A stretch of DNA of 64,000 nucleotides from Paraburkholderia sacchari (GTDB lineage: Bacteria > Pseudomonadota > Gammaproteobacteria > Burkholderiales > Burkholderiaceae). The notes beneath the pieces were generated by a model. The model did not search any database, was not told where the DNA came from, and worked only from the letters and a program-made list of their open reading frames with translations. Below, one piece after another: positions 8,964 to 16,659 of the stretch. The stretch spans positions 310,001 to 374,000 of the forward strand of contig NZ_JTDB02000004.1 in assembly GCF_000785435.2 (NCBI RefSeq), in the 5' to 3' direction. The translations under genes and the position numbers were made by a program. The first letter of the stretch is position 1, and each line of letters starts with the position of its first letter.

Positions 8964-9566
8964 TTAAGTCAGCGCATTCTCGCGGGCCTGTGCACGCGCG
9001 AAAGCAGGGCGGCTGGTGACGCGCTGGACGTAATTTTCCAGCAGCCCGGTGCGTTCGAGTAGCGGGCTGCCCATGAATAGCGCGAAGGTGGTGGCGACCA
9101 GAATATCGGCGGCGGAAAAAGATTCGCCCAGCAAATACGGGCCGTTTTGCAGCGTGCGATTGACATGCACCATGACTTCGTCGGGCTCGACCCAGCCCGC
9201 AGTGCCGCGCGGCGGCGTGATGCCCATGAACTTGCCCACCCACGCGGGTTCCATCACGCCTGCGTAATAGGCCAGCCAGGTCAGATAAGCGCCGCGCAAC
9301 GGCGAGCCCACCACCGGGCCGATGCCCGCGTGCGGGAATTTGTCCGTGAGATAGCAGGCAATAGCGGCGCTTTCGAACACCACCGAGCCCTCGTCCTCGA
9401 TGACCGGCACCTTGCCGTGAGGATGCGGATTGGCCGCGTCAACGGCGCCTGTACCGTTGCCCCGTCGAATATCGACGGACTTGATTTGATACGGCGCGCC
9501 CAGTTCTTCAAGCAGGAAAATCATGCGCGACGAGCGCGAATGCGGAGCATGAAAAAGTGTAATCAC
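8964..9566 (-). CDS. Glutathione S-transferase family protein
   Basis: This is a 200-residue GST with the N-terminal thioredoxin-like domain (~1-78; ITLFHAPHSRSSRMIFLLEE, with Ser residues in the catalytic region, HGKVPVIED for the cis-Pro glutathione site and ESAAIACYL) and an all-helical C-terminal domain (~85-200). The start is GTG 9566 with GGAGATAAACC in front. It is the last gene on the minus strand before the convergent hydroxylase and lies 84 bases downstream of the AraC-formamidase fusion. Whether it belongs to that transcription unit is uncertain. Substrate unknown. Confidence 0.9.
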   Translation of the reverse strand: MITLFHAPHSRSSRMIFLLEELGAPYQIKSVDIRRGNGTGAVDAANPHPHGKVPVIEDEGSVVFESAAIACYLTDKFPHAGIGPVVGSPLRGAYLTWLAYYAGVMEPAWVGKFMGITPPRGTAGWVEPDEVMVHVNRTLQNGPYLLGESFSAADILVATTFALFMGSPLLERTGLLENYVQRVTSRPAFARAQARENALT

Positions 9567-9650
9567 GGTTTATCTCCGGGGCGGGACAGGACGGAAACCG
9601 GAATGGTACCGGAAGGCGCGGTTTGTTGCGTTCCAGGGCAACGCAACAAA

Positions 9651-12038
9651 TCACGCACCCGCAAACAACGACTTCCTGATAATCGCGTGCACGCCCCAGT
9701 TGCCGTTGACCACCTGCGTGATGCCAAAGTCGACGGCAACCGAAATGAGCGTGACGGCCTCGTCCTCGCCGAGTTTCTTGACGGACATGAGAAAGCGGCG
9801 CGCTTTGCGAAACGCGTCGCGCATGGCTTCGTCGAGCGTGGACTTCATGTAGATGTGGCTCTGCGCCTTTTGCCCGAACTCCGTTAAATGATTCGGAGAA
9901 CTGAAGCCGTGAAGGATCCACTCGTTTGCGGTTTCAACGAGCGGGTAGGTCAAATCGGCGAAGGGCGCGTTCGGGTCGATCTCGCCGTTCTTGTGCAGCA
10001 CCAGTTGAAAGTCGCCGGTCAGCGAGCATTCGATGGCGGTGCCGCACAGCTCGGAGTCGCCCTGGGACGCGTGCGGGTCGCCAATCGAGAACAACGCACC
10101 CGGCACGGCCACGCGCAGAAACACGCTGGCGCCGCGCGTCACGCGCCAGTTGTCCAGATTGCCCGCGAAGCTCGATGGCGGAATCGAGTCGATCAATCCG
10201 TCCTGCGCGGGCGCCACCGCAATCACGCCGAAATGCGGGCGCACCGGGATTTCTATATTGCTCAGGACATCGTAATTTTTCTCGATCGTGGAATGGTCGA
10301 CTGGCACGCCGGGATAGTCGATGGTCGGATGCAGCACGCCAGACGGGTCGCGTTGCGGCGTCCAGCGGAAGTTGTAGAGCGCGCGCGCCTTGCCGTCGGA
10401 GCGTTCGCAGTCGATCTCGAAGATGGTCACGACTTCGCGCTCGCGCGGTTCCGTGAGCAGGTCGCGGTAATGAAAACCCCACCACGTTGCGGCGTTGCTG
10501 CCGAAGGCCTTGCCGTGAAAGCACGGGTTCGCGCTCATGCGCGGGCGGATGTCGAGAATCTTCACTTCGAGCACGTCGCCAGGCATGGCGTTGCGCACGG
10601 CCACCGGCCCCGTGCAGATATGGACGCCGAATCCTTCGCCCGCGCCGCGTCCATAGATCGATGCATCGAGCGGGCCTGCGCCGCGGCGGTCGACGTTCTT
10701 TTTCTCCGCGGTCCAATGGAACACGCTTTGCGCGCCGGCATCGCCTTCGATCATGCGCTCCCAGTCGTCCGATGCGTGCTGTGTGAGTGTTTCGATCGTC
10801 ACCTTGTCGCCCGACTCGACTTCGAGCACCGCCGGCAAGTCGCGGCTCAGATAGCCCCAATGGACCGTCTTGTCGGTGGCGTTGAGCCGGTGATGGCGGC
10901 GTCCGAAGCTGTCGGTGGCATGGCCCCAGCGCGAAACATGCCCGGGGTGGCCCGGCGCGCTCGTCGGAGCGGTGCCGTCGTTGGCCGGCAACTGGTCGCG
11001 CGCAATGGGCTGGATCCGCACGTGTTCAGGCCGGCCGCGCGAGATGCGCTGCGCGACGACCTTGGCCGGCGCGGGCATCATCTGGTCGCGATAAGAGCTG
11101 GGCGAGATGCCGAACTGCTGCCGGAACGCGTGGCTGAAATACGAGGGATCGTTAAAGCCCCACCGATAACAGATGTCCGAAACCGTGAGCTTGCTGTAGA
11201 GCGGATTCGCGAGATCGGTCCGGCAACGTTCGAGCCGCCGCGTGCGCAGATAGACCGAAAAATTCGTGCCCGACTTTTCGAACAGTTTTTGCAGGTAGCG
11301 CGCGGAAACGTGCTCGTCCGCCGCGATGGAGGCCACGCTCAAGCCGGGTTCGGCCAGCCGCGCATCCACGCGTTCGCAGATGCGTGCGAAGATGGCCGTG
11401 CGCGACTGCGTGAGCCCCGCGAGATCGGGTGGCTGGCTCGCGTTCAGGGCGGTCGCGAGAAATTCGGTGATCGTGCTGTCGATGGGCTGCAAGGCCTTGG
11501 GGTCGGCGGACACGACGGTTTCGAATGTATCGGCGGCAGCGCACAGCATTCTCGCGAAGAGCAGCCCCGCATCGCCCGTGAGCTTGATCGCTTCGGTGGG
11601 CAGCGGCGCGGCTACGCGCGCGGCGAGCAGCGCGGGGCCGATGTGAACGGTAAGCAGGCGAAACGCAGTGGCGAGCGACAACTCTGCGTGCGCGCCCGCG
11701 GGCACGCAGACAATTTCATTCGCGCGCAGGCTGTCGCTCGCGCCCGTGGTGGCGAGTCCTGCCTCGCCTTCGAGCAGCATCAGCAGCACGAGGCCCCGGT
11801 CCTTGGCCGCGGCCACGGCAACCGATTGCGGCACTGAAGAGATGCACGCGAGTTCGATGCCGGCGCTGGTGGTTCTCGATTGAACCGTGCCATGCAGTGT
11901 GTGGTCGGCGCACAGATTCTGGCAGGAGAGCCGCGCGATCATAAGCTCGGCTCGCCACGCGGCGGCACGGCCGGGCTGCGGCCAGGCTTCCGTGGAAAAG
12001 TGCGATTGACGCAAGGCCTGTCTCCCTGGCATTGGCAT
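9651..12038 (-). CDS. AraC-type regulator fused to an acetamidase/formamidase domain
   Basis: One uninterrupted 795-codon frame encodes two normally separate proteins. Residues ~35-210 resemble the ligand-binding domain of AraC/XylS regulators. Residues ~218-318 are a complete double-HTH AraC domain (SVASIAADEHVSARYLQKLF, YRWGFNDPSYFSHAFR, FGISPSSYR). A ~60-residue linker follows, and residues ~385-795 form an FmdA/AmdA formamidase domain with the family signature GDPHASQGDSE. A free-standing formamidase lies 600 bases upstream on the same strand. I see no ribosome site before the Met-Met pair at residues 320-321, so separate translation of the enzyme part is not supported. The fused enzyme domain might act as the amide sensor. 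The signature has Ser where the neighbour has Gly (QGDSE against QGDGE), so activity is uncertain. Confidence 0.9.
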   Translation of the reverse strand: MPMPGRQALRQSHFSTEAWPQPGRAAAWRAELMIARLSCQNLCADHTLHGTVQSRTTSAGIELACISSVPQSVAVAAAKDRGLVLLMLLEGEAGLATTGASDSLRANEIVCVPAGAHAELSLATAFRLLTVHIGPALLAARVAAPLPTEAIKLTGDAGLLFARMLCAAADTFETVVSADPKALQPIDSTITEFLATALNASQPPDLAGLTQSRTAIFARICERVDARLAEPGLSVASIAADEHVSARYLQKLFEKSGTNFSVYLRTRRLERCRTDLANPLYSKLTVSDICYRWGFNDPSYFSHAFRQQFGISPSSYRDQMMPAPAKVVAQRISRGRPEHVRIQPIARDQLPANDGTAPTSAPGHPGHVSRWGHATDSFGRRHHRLNATDKTVHWGYLSRDLPAVLEVESGDKVTIETLTQHASDDWERMIEGDAGAQSVFHWTAEKKNVDRRGAGPLDASIYGRGAGEGFGVHICTGPVAVRNAMPGDVLEVKILDIRPRMSANPCFHGKAFGSNAATWWGFHYRDLLTEPREREVVTIFEIDCERSDGKARALYNFRWTPQRDPSGVLHPTIDYPGVPVDHSTIEKNYDVLSNIEIPVRPHFGVIAVAPAQDGLIDSIPPSSFAGNLDNWRVTRGASVFLRVAVPGALFSIGDPHASQGDSELCGTAIECSLTGDFQLVLHKNGEIDPNAPFADLTYPLVETANEWILHGFSSPNHLTEFGQKAQSHIYMKSTLDEAMRDAFRKARRFLMSVKKLGEDEAVTLISVAVDFGITQVVNGNWGVHAIIRKSLFAGA

Positions 12039-12115
12039 GCGGCAGTGTGACGGCGGACCCGCCGGCCGGGCCCGCCTGACTTCGATTCAGCACATGCGTT
12101 GAGCCGCTGTGGCGG

Positions 12116-12307
12116 CTAGCCGAAATGCAGCTGCCCTCGCATGGCCGCCACCAGGACGAAGCCCGCGAATGTGCCGACGATCGCGAAGATGCCGCCGAGC
12201 ACATTGGGCGCAGGTATCGGAGCCCGTACCGCAGTGTAAACAACCCCCGTCACCAGGCCAACGGCTGCGGCCTGAATTTCAGTTTGACCGAGCATGATTT
12301 CAACCAT
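12116..12307 (-). CDS. XapX-domain small membrane protein (second copy)
   Basis: This 63-residue protein has two hydrophobic helices and the XapX (DUF1427) core VGLVTGVVYTAVRAPIPAPN followed by VLGGI. I use ATG 12307, preceded by AAGGGGAA. An ATG at 12325 overlaps the stop of the first XapX gene as ATGA but lacks a ribosome site and adds only six residues. It lies 77 bases before the AraC-formamidase fusion and directly behind its paralogue. The family function is not known; the context suggests a membrane role in handling amides or their products (inference). Confidence 0.82.
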   Translation of the reverse strand: MVEIMLGQTEIQAAAVGLVTGVVYTAVRAPIPAPNVLGGIFAIVGTFAGFVLVAAMRGQLHFG

Positions 12308-12321
12308 GTCATTCCCCTTGA

Positions 12322-12549
12322 TCATGAATCGGCCGCGATCGATCCGCTTGCTGGCGGACGACCGAAACTGACACTTTTGCGCCACGCATTCACGATCAGG
12401 TAGCCGAGGTAGGTGAAGAGAATGGCGCAAATGCCCCCGGTGACGTTGGGTGCTGGAATGGGCAGATCGAGCCACGAATACAGCGTGCCGGTGACGAGAC
12501 CAACTACGAGCGCAACCAGTTCATTGCGCCCCACGTAGACATAGTGCAT
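12322..12549 (-). CDS. XapX-domain small membrane protein (first copy)
   Basis: This 75-residue protein has two predicted membrane helices and the XapX core (VVGLVTGTLYSWLDLPIPAP, then NVTGGI). It is the paralogue of the following gene: both share GLVTG..Y......PIPAPNV.GGI.AI. The start ATG 12549 has AGAGGAA upstream. It is placed 70 bases after the formamidase gene, so formamidase, the two XapX genes and the AraC fusion look like one minus-strand operon. Confidence 0.82.
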   Translation of the reverse strand: MHYVYVGRNELVALVVGLVTGTLYSWLDLPIPAPNVTGGICAILFTYLGYLIVNAWRKSVSFGRPPASGSIAADS

Positions 12550-12619
12550 GTGAATTCCTCTCGCTAGTTTGCTTCGGTTCGCTTGCGTTGTCTGGGCGTC
12601 CGACCTTGGCTTTGGGTTA

Positions 12620-13645
12620 TTAGCCCTTGGTCTTCGGCGGGAAGATCGCGCGGGGCATCGTGCAGTGAATGCCCTGGGTGCCGTCGACCACCTGCGTGAC
12701 GCCGAAGTCGGCAGTAACGCTCATGAGCGAATAGGCGTCGTCGCGCGAGAGGCCTTGTTGCTCGGTCAGCAGATGGATCATGTCGCGCGCCGCGTTCTTG
12801 CCGGCCTCGTCGAGATCTTCATGGAAACCATGCACGACCCAGCAGTCCGGCGTTTCGAGCAGCGGCGAGGGGAAGTGGAAATCTTTTCTCAGGACTACCT
12901 GGAAAAGCACATTTAATGAAGCCTCGATCGCGGTGCCGCTGATTTCGCCGTCGCCCTGCGAGATGTGCGGGTCGCCGATCGAGAACAGCGCGCCGTCCAC
13001 CGCAACCGGGTAATACATGGTTGCGCCCGCGCCAATGCGCCAGTTGTCGATGTTGCCGCCGTGCAGGCCCGGCTCCACAGTCGAGACGCGGCCTGCCTTG
13101 TCGGGCGCCACACCCGCAGTGCCCAGATGGGGGCGCACCGGAACGCGCACGCCCGCAAGCGCCGGCTGGCGGCAGCATTCGCGTTCATCGACGATCTTGC
13201 CGGGGACCGTCATTTTGTCCGGATAGTCGTAAGCGTACAGGGCGTGCGCGGTGTTCGACGCGGTGTCGAGTTCGTAGATGGTGATGCGTTCTTTGTTGAA
13301 TTCGCGGTACAACTGGCCCCAGTGCGCGGCGGCATTCGCGCCATAGCGAAAGCGCGGAATCATTTGCAGGTAGCGCACTTCGAGCACGTCTCCGGGTTTG
13401 GCGTCCTCGATGTAAATCGGGCCCGTCATGATGTGTACGCCCGGATTGCGGTCTTCGTGCGGAATCTTCGTAAAGATCTCACGCACGGCGTCGTCCATCA
13501 TCAGGTTCGGTGCATCGCCGGCGTGGTGGGTGATCGCTTCGGCGCGAATGATGTCGCCGCTTTTCACGGTCAGGGCCGGTGCTTTGCAGGCGTCGAAATA
13601 GCCCCAGTGAACGGTCTCGGGACGGGCGGGCAGATCATGCAGCAT
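12620..13645 (-). CDS. Acetamidase/formamidase
   Basis: This 341-residue cytosolic amidase of the FmdA/AmdA family hydrolyses formamide or acetamide to the acid and ammonia. The diagnostic motif FSIGDPHISQGDGEISGTAI is intact, as are N-terminal ETVHWGYFD and GDIIRAEAITHHAGD, which also occur in the fused paralogue downstream. Length is normal for the shorter family members. It is the first gene of the amide cluster, with a 520-base non-coding region upstream towards the GntR gene. Confidence 0.9.
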   Translation of the reverse strand: MLHDLPARPETVHWGYFDACKAPALTVKSGDIIRAEAITHHAGDAPNLMMDDAVREIFTKIPHEDRNPGVHIMTGPIYIEDAKPGDVLEVRYLQMIPRFRYGANAAAHWGQLYREFNKERITIYELDTASNTAHALYAYDYPDKMTVPGKIVDERECCRQPALAGVRVPVRPHLGTAGVAPDKAGRVSTVEPGLHGGNIDNWRIGAGATMYYPVAVDGALFSIGDPHISQGDGEISGTAIEASLNVLFQVVLRKDFHFPSPLLETPDCWVVHGFHEDLDEAGKNAARDMIHLLTEQQGLSRDDAYSLMSVTADFGVTQVVDGTQGIHCTMPRAIFPPKTKG

Positions 13646-14165
13646 GGTTGTCTCCTTGATTTATGGGTAGCCGCGTCCAACGACCGTGCATGGCTGAACG
13701 GTCGTGTGTGAAGCGGTGTAAGGCCAGGTGCAATGCTGATGAACAGCCACTTCATTGATCGTGGCCATCCATGACTCGTGGGAATCGCTCGGTGCCTTGC
13801 CGTTTGACTTGATGTCTCGCGGTGACTTGATATTAGGTATTTCAGATTCCCGCGACCTAGGGCGATGCGCCCCAATCGCTTGTGTTCTCGCGAACTAGCG
13901 TAAACCCGCTGGAAATGCAGTATGAAATGCTCACTTCAATGCGGGGTCGGCACGAGCATGCGCGCCATCTGCATGCATGACAGCATGCAGGTTGCGTTAA
14001 GGTCGTTGTAATCGGAGGGGTTGCAGGCGAGAAAATGCACGCGTTCGCGCGGAATGTGTGCGCGTTATTGATACTTCATGAGCGCGGCGTCGATCGACGC
14101 AAACAAGATGCGGACGCAACCAGTTGCGCGGCCCGCCGCAGGCGCGGTGACTTGCGGCCCGCTCG
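13646..14165. other. Non-coding stretch upstream of the formamidase
   Basis: No convincing gene is visible in these 520 bases. The stretch should hold the formamidase promoter on the minus strand. The only clear structure is the inverted repeat at 13969-13990. I looked for a sigma-54 type TGGCAC-N5-TTGC element and did not find a good one. Confidence 0.5.
13969..13990. promoter_or_regulatory. Inverted repeat CTGCATGC-N6-GCATGCAG
   Basis: Two perfect 8-base arms (13969-13976 and 13983-13990) flank a 6-base spacer. There is no T-tract, so an operator is more likely than a terminator. It lies ~325 bases upstream of the formamidase and ~175 bases past the end of the GntR gene. Its binding protein is unknown. 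Confidence 0.35.
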
Positions 14166-14918
14166 TCAGCTTCTGAAGATCTCTTCGAGATCGACCTGCT
14201 CGCTCGCCGATTCGAGCTTCATGCTGCCCTGAATGTGGTCCAGGTGCTCGAGCATCAAACGCTCGGCGCGCGCTGTGTCGCGCTTTGCGATGGCGTCGAC
14301 GATATGCGAGTGCTCGTCGGCGCGGCAGCAGGTTGCCGTGGGCGCGTCGTAGAGAAAGATCATGAGGACGGTGAGAACCGAGAGCTCGCGCATGGTGCGG
14401 GCAAGCGCCGAATTGCCGGCGAGATCCGCCGCGAGGGAATGAAACTCGCCTGAGAGCCGGATCACGGCGCGCTTGTCCTCGCGCTTGCGCGCATCGGCTT
14501 CGAGTGCTTCGTGCTCGCGCAGGCGCTTGAGCTTTTCGGCCGTCAAGGTCTCAACGAGCCGCCGCATGATCGCGGGCTCGATCAGGCGGCGCGCCTCGAA
14601 AACGTCCAGCGCCTGCTCGATGGAGGGGCGCGCGACAAACGCCCCTTTCTGCGGAATCAGTTCGACCACCTGCTCATGCGCGAGCCTCGCCAGCACTTCG
14701 CGAATGCGTCCGCGGCTTGCGTTGAAGATTTCGGCCAGGCGCTCTTCCGCGAGTTTGGTGCCCGGGTGCAGCCGGTGTTCGAGGATCGCGGCGTAAATGC
14801 GCTCGTAGATCTCGTCCTGGCTGAGCTCCAGTGGCGCGCGCGCCGGCGCAGCGGATTTGCGTTTGCGTGGGGCGGCTTTCCCGGCAGGGGGCGTGGCAAG
14901 TTCGTCGATTGCAGGCAC
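14166..14918 (-). CDS. GntR/FCD-family regulator of the hydantoinase operon
   Basis: This 250-residue regulator has a winged HTH at ~35-100 (HPGTKLAEERLAEIFNASRG and LIPQKGAFVARPS) and an all-helical FCD effector domain at ~105-235, with metal-type His residues (GEFHSLAADLAGN, ADEHSHIVDA). The start is GTG 14918 with GAGAGG upstream. The protein is divergent from the dihydropyrimidinase-NCS1 operon, and the gap carries four TGTNNACA elements, the type of palindrome bound by this family. A dihydropyrimidine, hydantoin or their carbamoyl product is the probable effector (inference). Confidence 0.9.
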   Translation of the reverse strand: MPAIDELATPPAGKAAPRKRKSAAPARAPLELSQDEIYERIYAAILEHRLHPGTKLAEERLAEIFNASRGRIREVLARLAHEQVVELIPQKGAFVARPSIEQALDVFEARRLIEPAIMRRLVETLTAEKLKRLREHEALEADARKREDKRAVIRLSGEFHSLAADLAGNSALARTMRELSVLTVLMIFLYDAPTATCCRADEHSHIVDAIAKRDTARAERLMLEHLDHIQGSMKLESASEQVDLEEIFRS

Positions 14919-15004
14919 GGCAATGGCCTCTCATATGCGGTGTTGCGGGCGCGCCAGCAACGCTGCACAGCGCCCGGAATCAGCATACCGGCCGACTGGC
15001 GGAT

Positions 15005-15063
15005 TGTCGACATTCATGTAAACACTAGTTTTGTAAACACGATTGTTGACTATTATGTCGACA
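15005..15063. promoter_or_regulatory. Four-site TGTNNACA operator array
   Basis: Four copies of TGTNNACA lie within 59 bases: TGTCGACA at 15005-15012, TGTAAACA at 15017-15024, TGTAAACA at 15032-15039 and TGTCGACA at 15056-15063. The outer two are perfect palindromes. They sit between the divergent GntR gene (start 14918) and the dihydropyrimidinase (start 15123). TGTNNACA-type palindromes are the known operator form of GntR/FCD regulators, so this is probably a shared control region. Confidence 0.6.
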
Positions 15064-15122
15064 ACGTAGACGTCCTGCTTGTCATTGATTCATAAGACAA
15101 TTTTTAAGTCGGGAGATTTCAG

Positions 15123-16547
15123 GTGACAGATTCGGCGCTAGATCTGGTTATCCGCAATGCGCGTGTCGCAACGGCCAGCGACACCTTCATGGCCGACATC
15201 GGCATTGCGGGCGGACGCATCGTTCAGCTGGGCATGGGTTTGCCGGCGGGCGCGCGCGAGATCGATGCGGCGGGGCGCGTGGTGACGCCGGGCGGTGTGG
15301 ACGCGCACTGCCATTTCGATCAGCCGATGGCGCCGCCGCTTCGCATGGCCGACGACTTCGACACCGGCACACGCGCAGCGGCGTGCGGCGGCACCACCAC
15401 CGTGATTCCGTTCGCCGCGCAGGAGAAAGGGCAGTCGTTGCGCGCCGCCGTGGACGACTATCACGGCCGCGCCGAAGGCAAGGCGCACGTCGACTATGCG
15501 TTCCACCTGATCGTGAGCGATCCCACGCCAAAGGTGCTGGAAGAAGAGCTGCCGGCGCTGATCGCCGAGGGCTACACTTCGTTCAAGATCTACATGACCT
15601 ATGAGGATCTGAAGCTCGACGATGGCCAGATCCTCGACGTGCTGGACGTTGCCCGCGAATACGGCGCGATGGCCATGGTTCACGCGGAGAACGCCGATTG
15701 CATCGAATGGCTGACGAAGCGGCTCGAAGCCGCGGGCCGCAAAGCGCCGCGCTTTCATGCTCATGCGCGCCCGCTGCTGGTGGAACGCGAGGCCACGCAT
15801 CGGGCCATTTCGCTTGCCGAACTGGTGGACGTGCCGGTGCTGATCGTGCACGTCTCGGGGCGCGAAGCGGTCGAGCAGATTCGCTGGGCGCGCTCGCGCG
15901 GCCTCAAGGTCTATGCCGAAACCTGCCCGCAATACCTGTTTCTGACCGCCGCCGATCTCGGCATCGACGACAACTATCAGGGCGCGAAATGCGTCTGCAG
16001 CCCGCCGCCGCGCGACAAGGCCAACCAGGAAGTGATCTGGGATGGCCTGAACGATGGGCTCTTTACGCTTTTCAGTTCGGACCACGCGCCGTTCAACTAC
16101 GACGCGCCCGAAGGCAAAAAGCCCGGTGGGGACGAAGTCTCGTTCAGCCACATTCCGAACGGCATTCCCGGCGTGGAGACGCGCATGCCACTGCTCTATT
16201 CCGAGGGCGTGCTGGCGGGACGCATGACGCTGAACCGCTTCGTGGAACTAACGTCTACCAATCCGGCCAAGACCTACGGCCTGCACCCGCGCAAAGGCAC
16301 GATCGCAATAGGCAGCGACGCCGATCTCGTGATTTGGGGCGAGCGCGAATTCGTGCTGCGCAATGCGGACCTGCATCACGCCGTCGACTACACGCCTTAT
16401 GAAGGGCAGACGCTGCTCGCCTGGCCCGACGTAACGCTGATTGGCGGGGCGGTGGTGTGGGATGGCGAGTTCCATCCGCGCCGCGGGCGGGGCCGCTTCC
16501 TGCGTTGCGGGAAGCCTACGATCGGGCCTCAAGGCGTGCGCGACTAA
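15123..16547 (+). CDS. hydA: Dihydropyrimidinase / hydantoinase
   Basis: This 474-residue cytosolic cyclic amidase of the amidohydrolase superfamily opens 5,6-dihydrouracil or hydantoins to the N-carbamoyl amino acid. Key residues are visible: DAHCHFDQP (metal His62 and His64), the carbamylated Lys155 in YTSFKIYMTY, the metal His in VHVSG and the catalytic Asp in FSSDHAPF. The start is GTG 15123, with GGGAGA upstream. The NCS1-family permease follows in the same direction. No dihydropyrimidine dehydrogenase or beta-ureidopropionase is present here, so the pathway would have to be completed elsewhere. Confidence 0.93.
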   Translation: MTDSALDLVIRNARVATASDTFMADIGIAGGRIVQLGMGLPAGAREIDAAGRVVTPGGVDAHCHFDQPMAPPLRMADDFDTGTRAAACGGTTTVIPFAAQEKGQSLRAAVDDYHGRAEGKAHVDYAFHLIVSDPTPKVLEEELPALIAEGYTSFKIYMTYEDLKLDDGQILDVLDVAREYGAMAMVHAENADCIEWLTKRLEAAGRKAPRFHAHARPLLVEREATHRAISLAELVDVPVLIVHVSGREAVEQIRWARSRGLKVYAETCPQYLFLTAADLGIDDNYQGAKCVCSPPPRDKANQEVIWDGLNDGLFTLFSSDHAPFNYDAPEGKKPGGDEVSFSHIPNGIPGVETRMPLLYSEGVLAGRMTLNRFVELTSTNPAKTYGLHPRKGTIAIGSDADLVIWGEREFVLRNADLHHAVDYTPYEGQTLLAWPDVTLIGGAVVWDGEFHPRRGRGRFLRCGKPTIGPQGVRD

Positions 16548-16659
16548 AGCGTTGTGGTTGTGGTGATTCCATTCATGGAGTGCCCGCCGTTTCACTAAAA
16601 ACCCACAAACAATTCGTTGAACTAATGTGAACGGCGGAATTATGCGAGGAGAGAACATT

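Noticed and set aside
9651..12038. Splitting the AraC-formamidase frame into two genes
   Set aside because: There is no stop, frameshift or internal ribosome site at the junction around residues 318-385. The frame is continuous and both halves keep family composition.
12305..12325. ATG at 12325 overlapping the first XapX stop (ATGA) as start of the second XapX protein
   Set aside because: It has no ribosome-binding site, whereas ATG 12307 is preceded by AAGGGGAA and gives the family-length protein.
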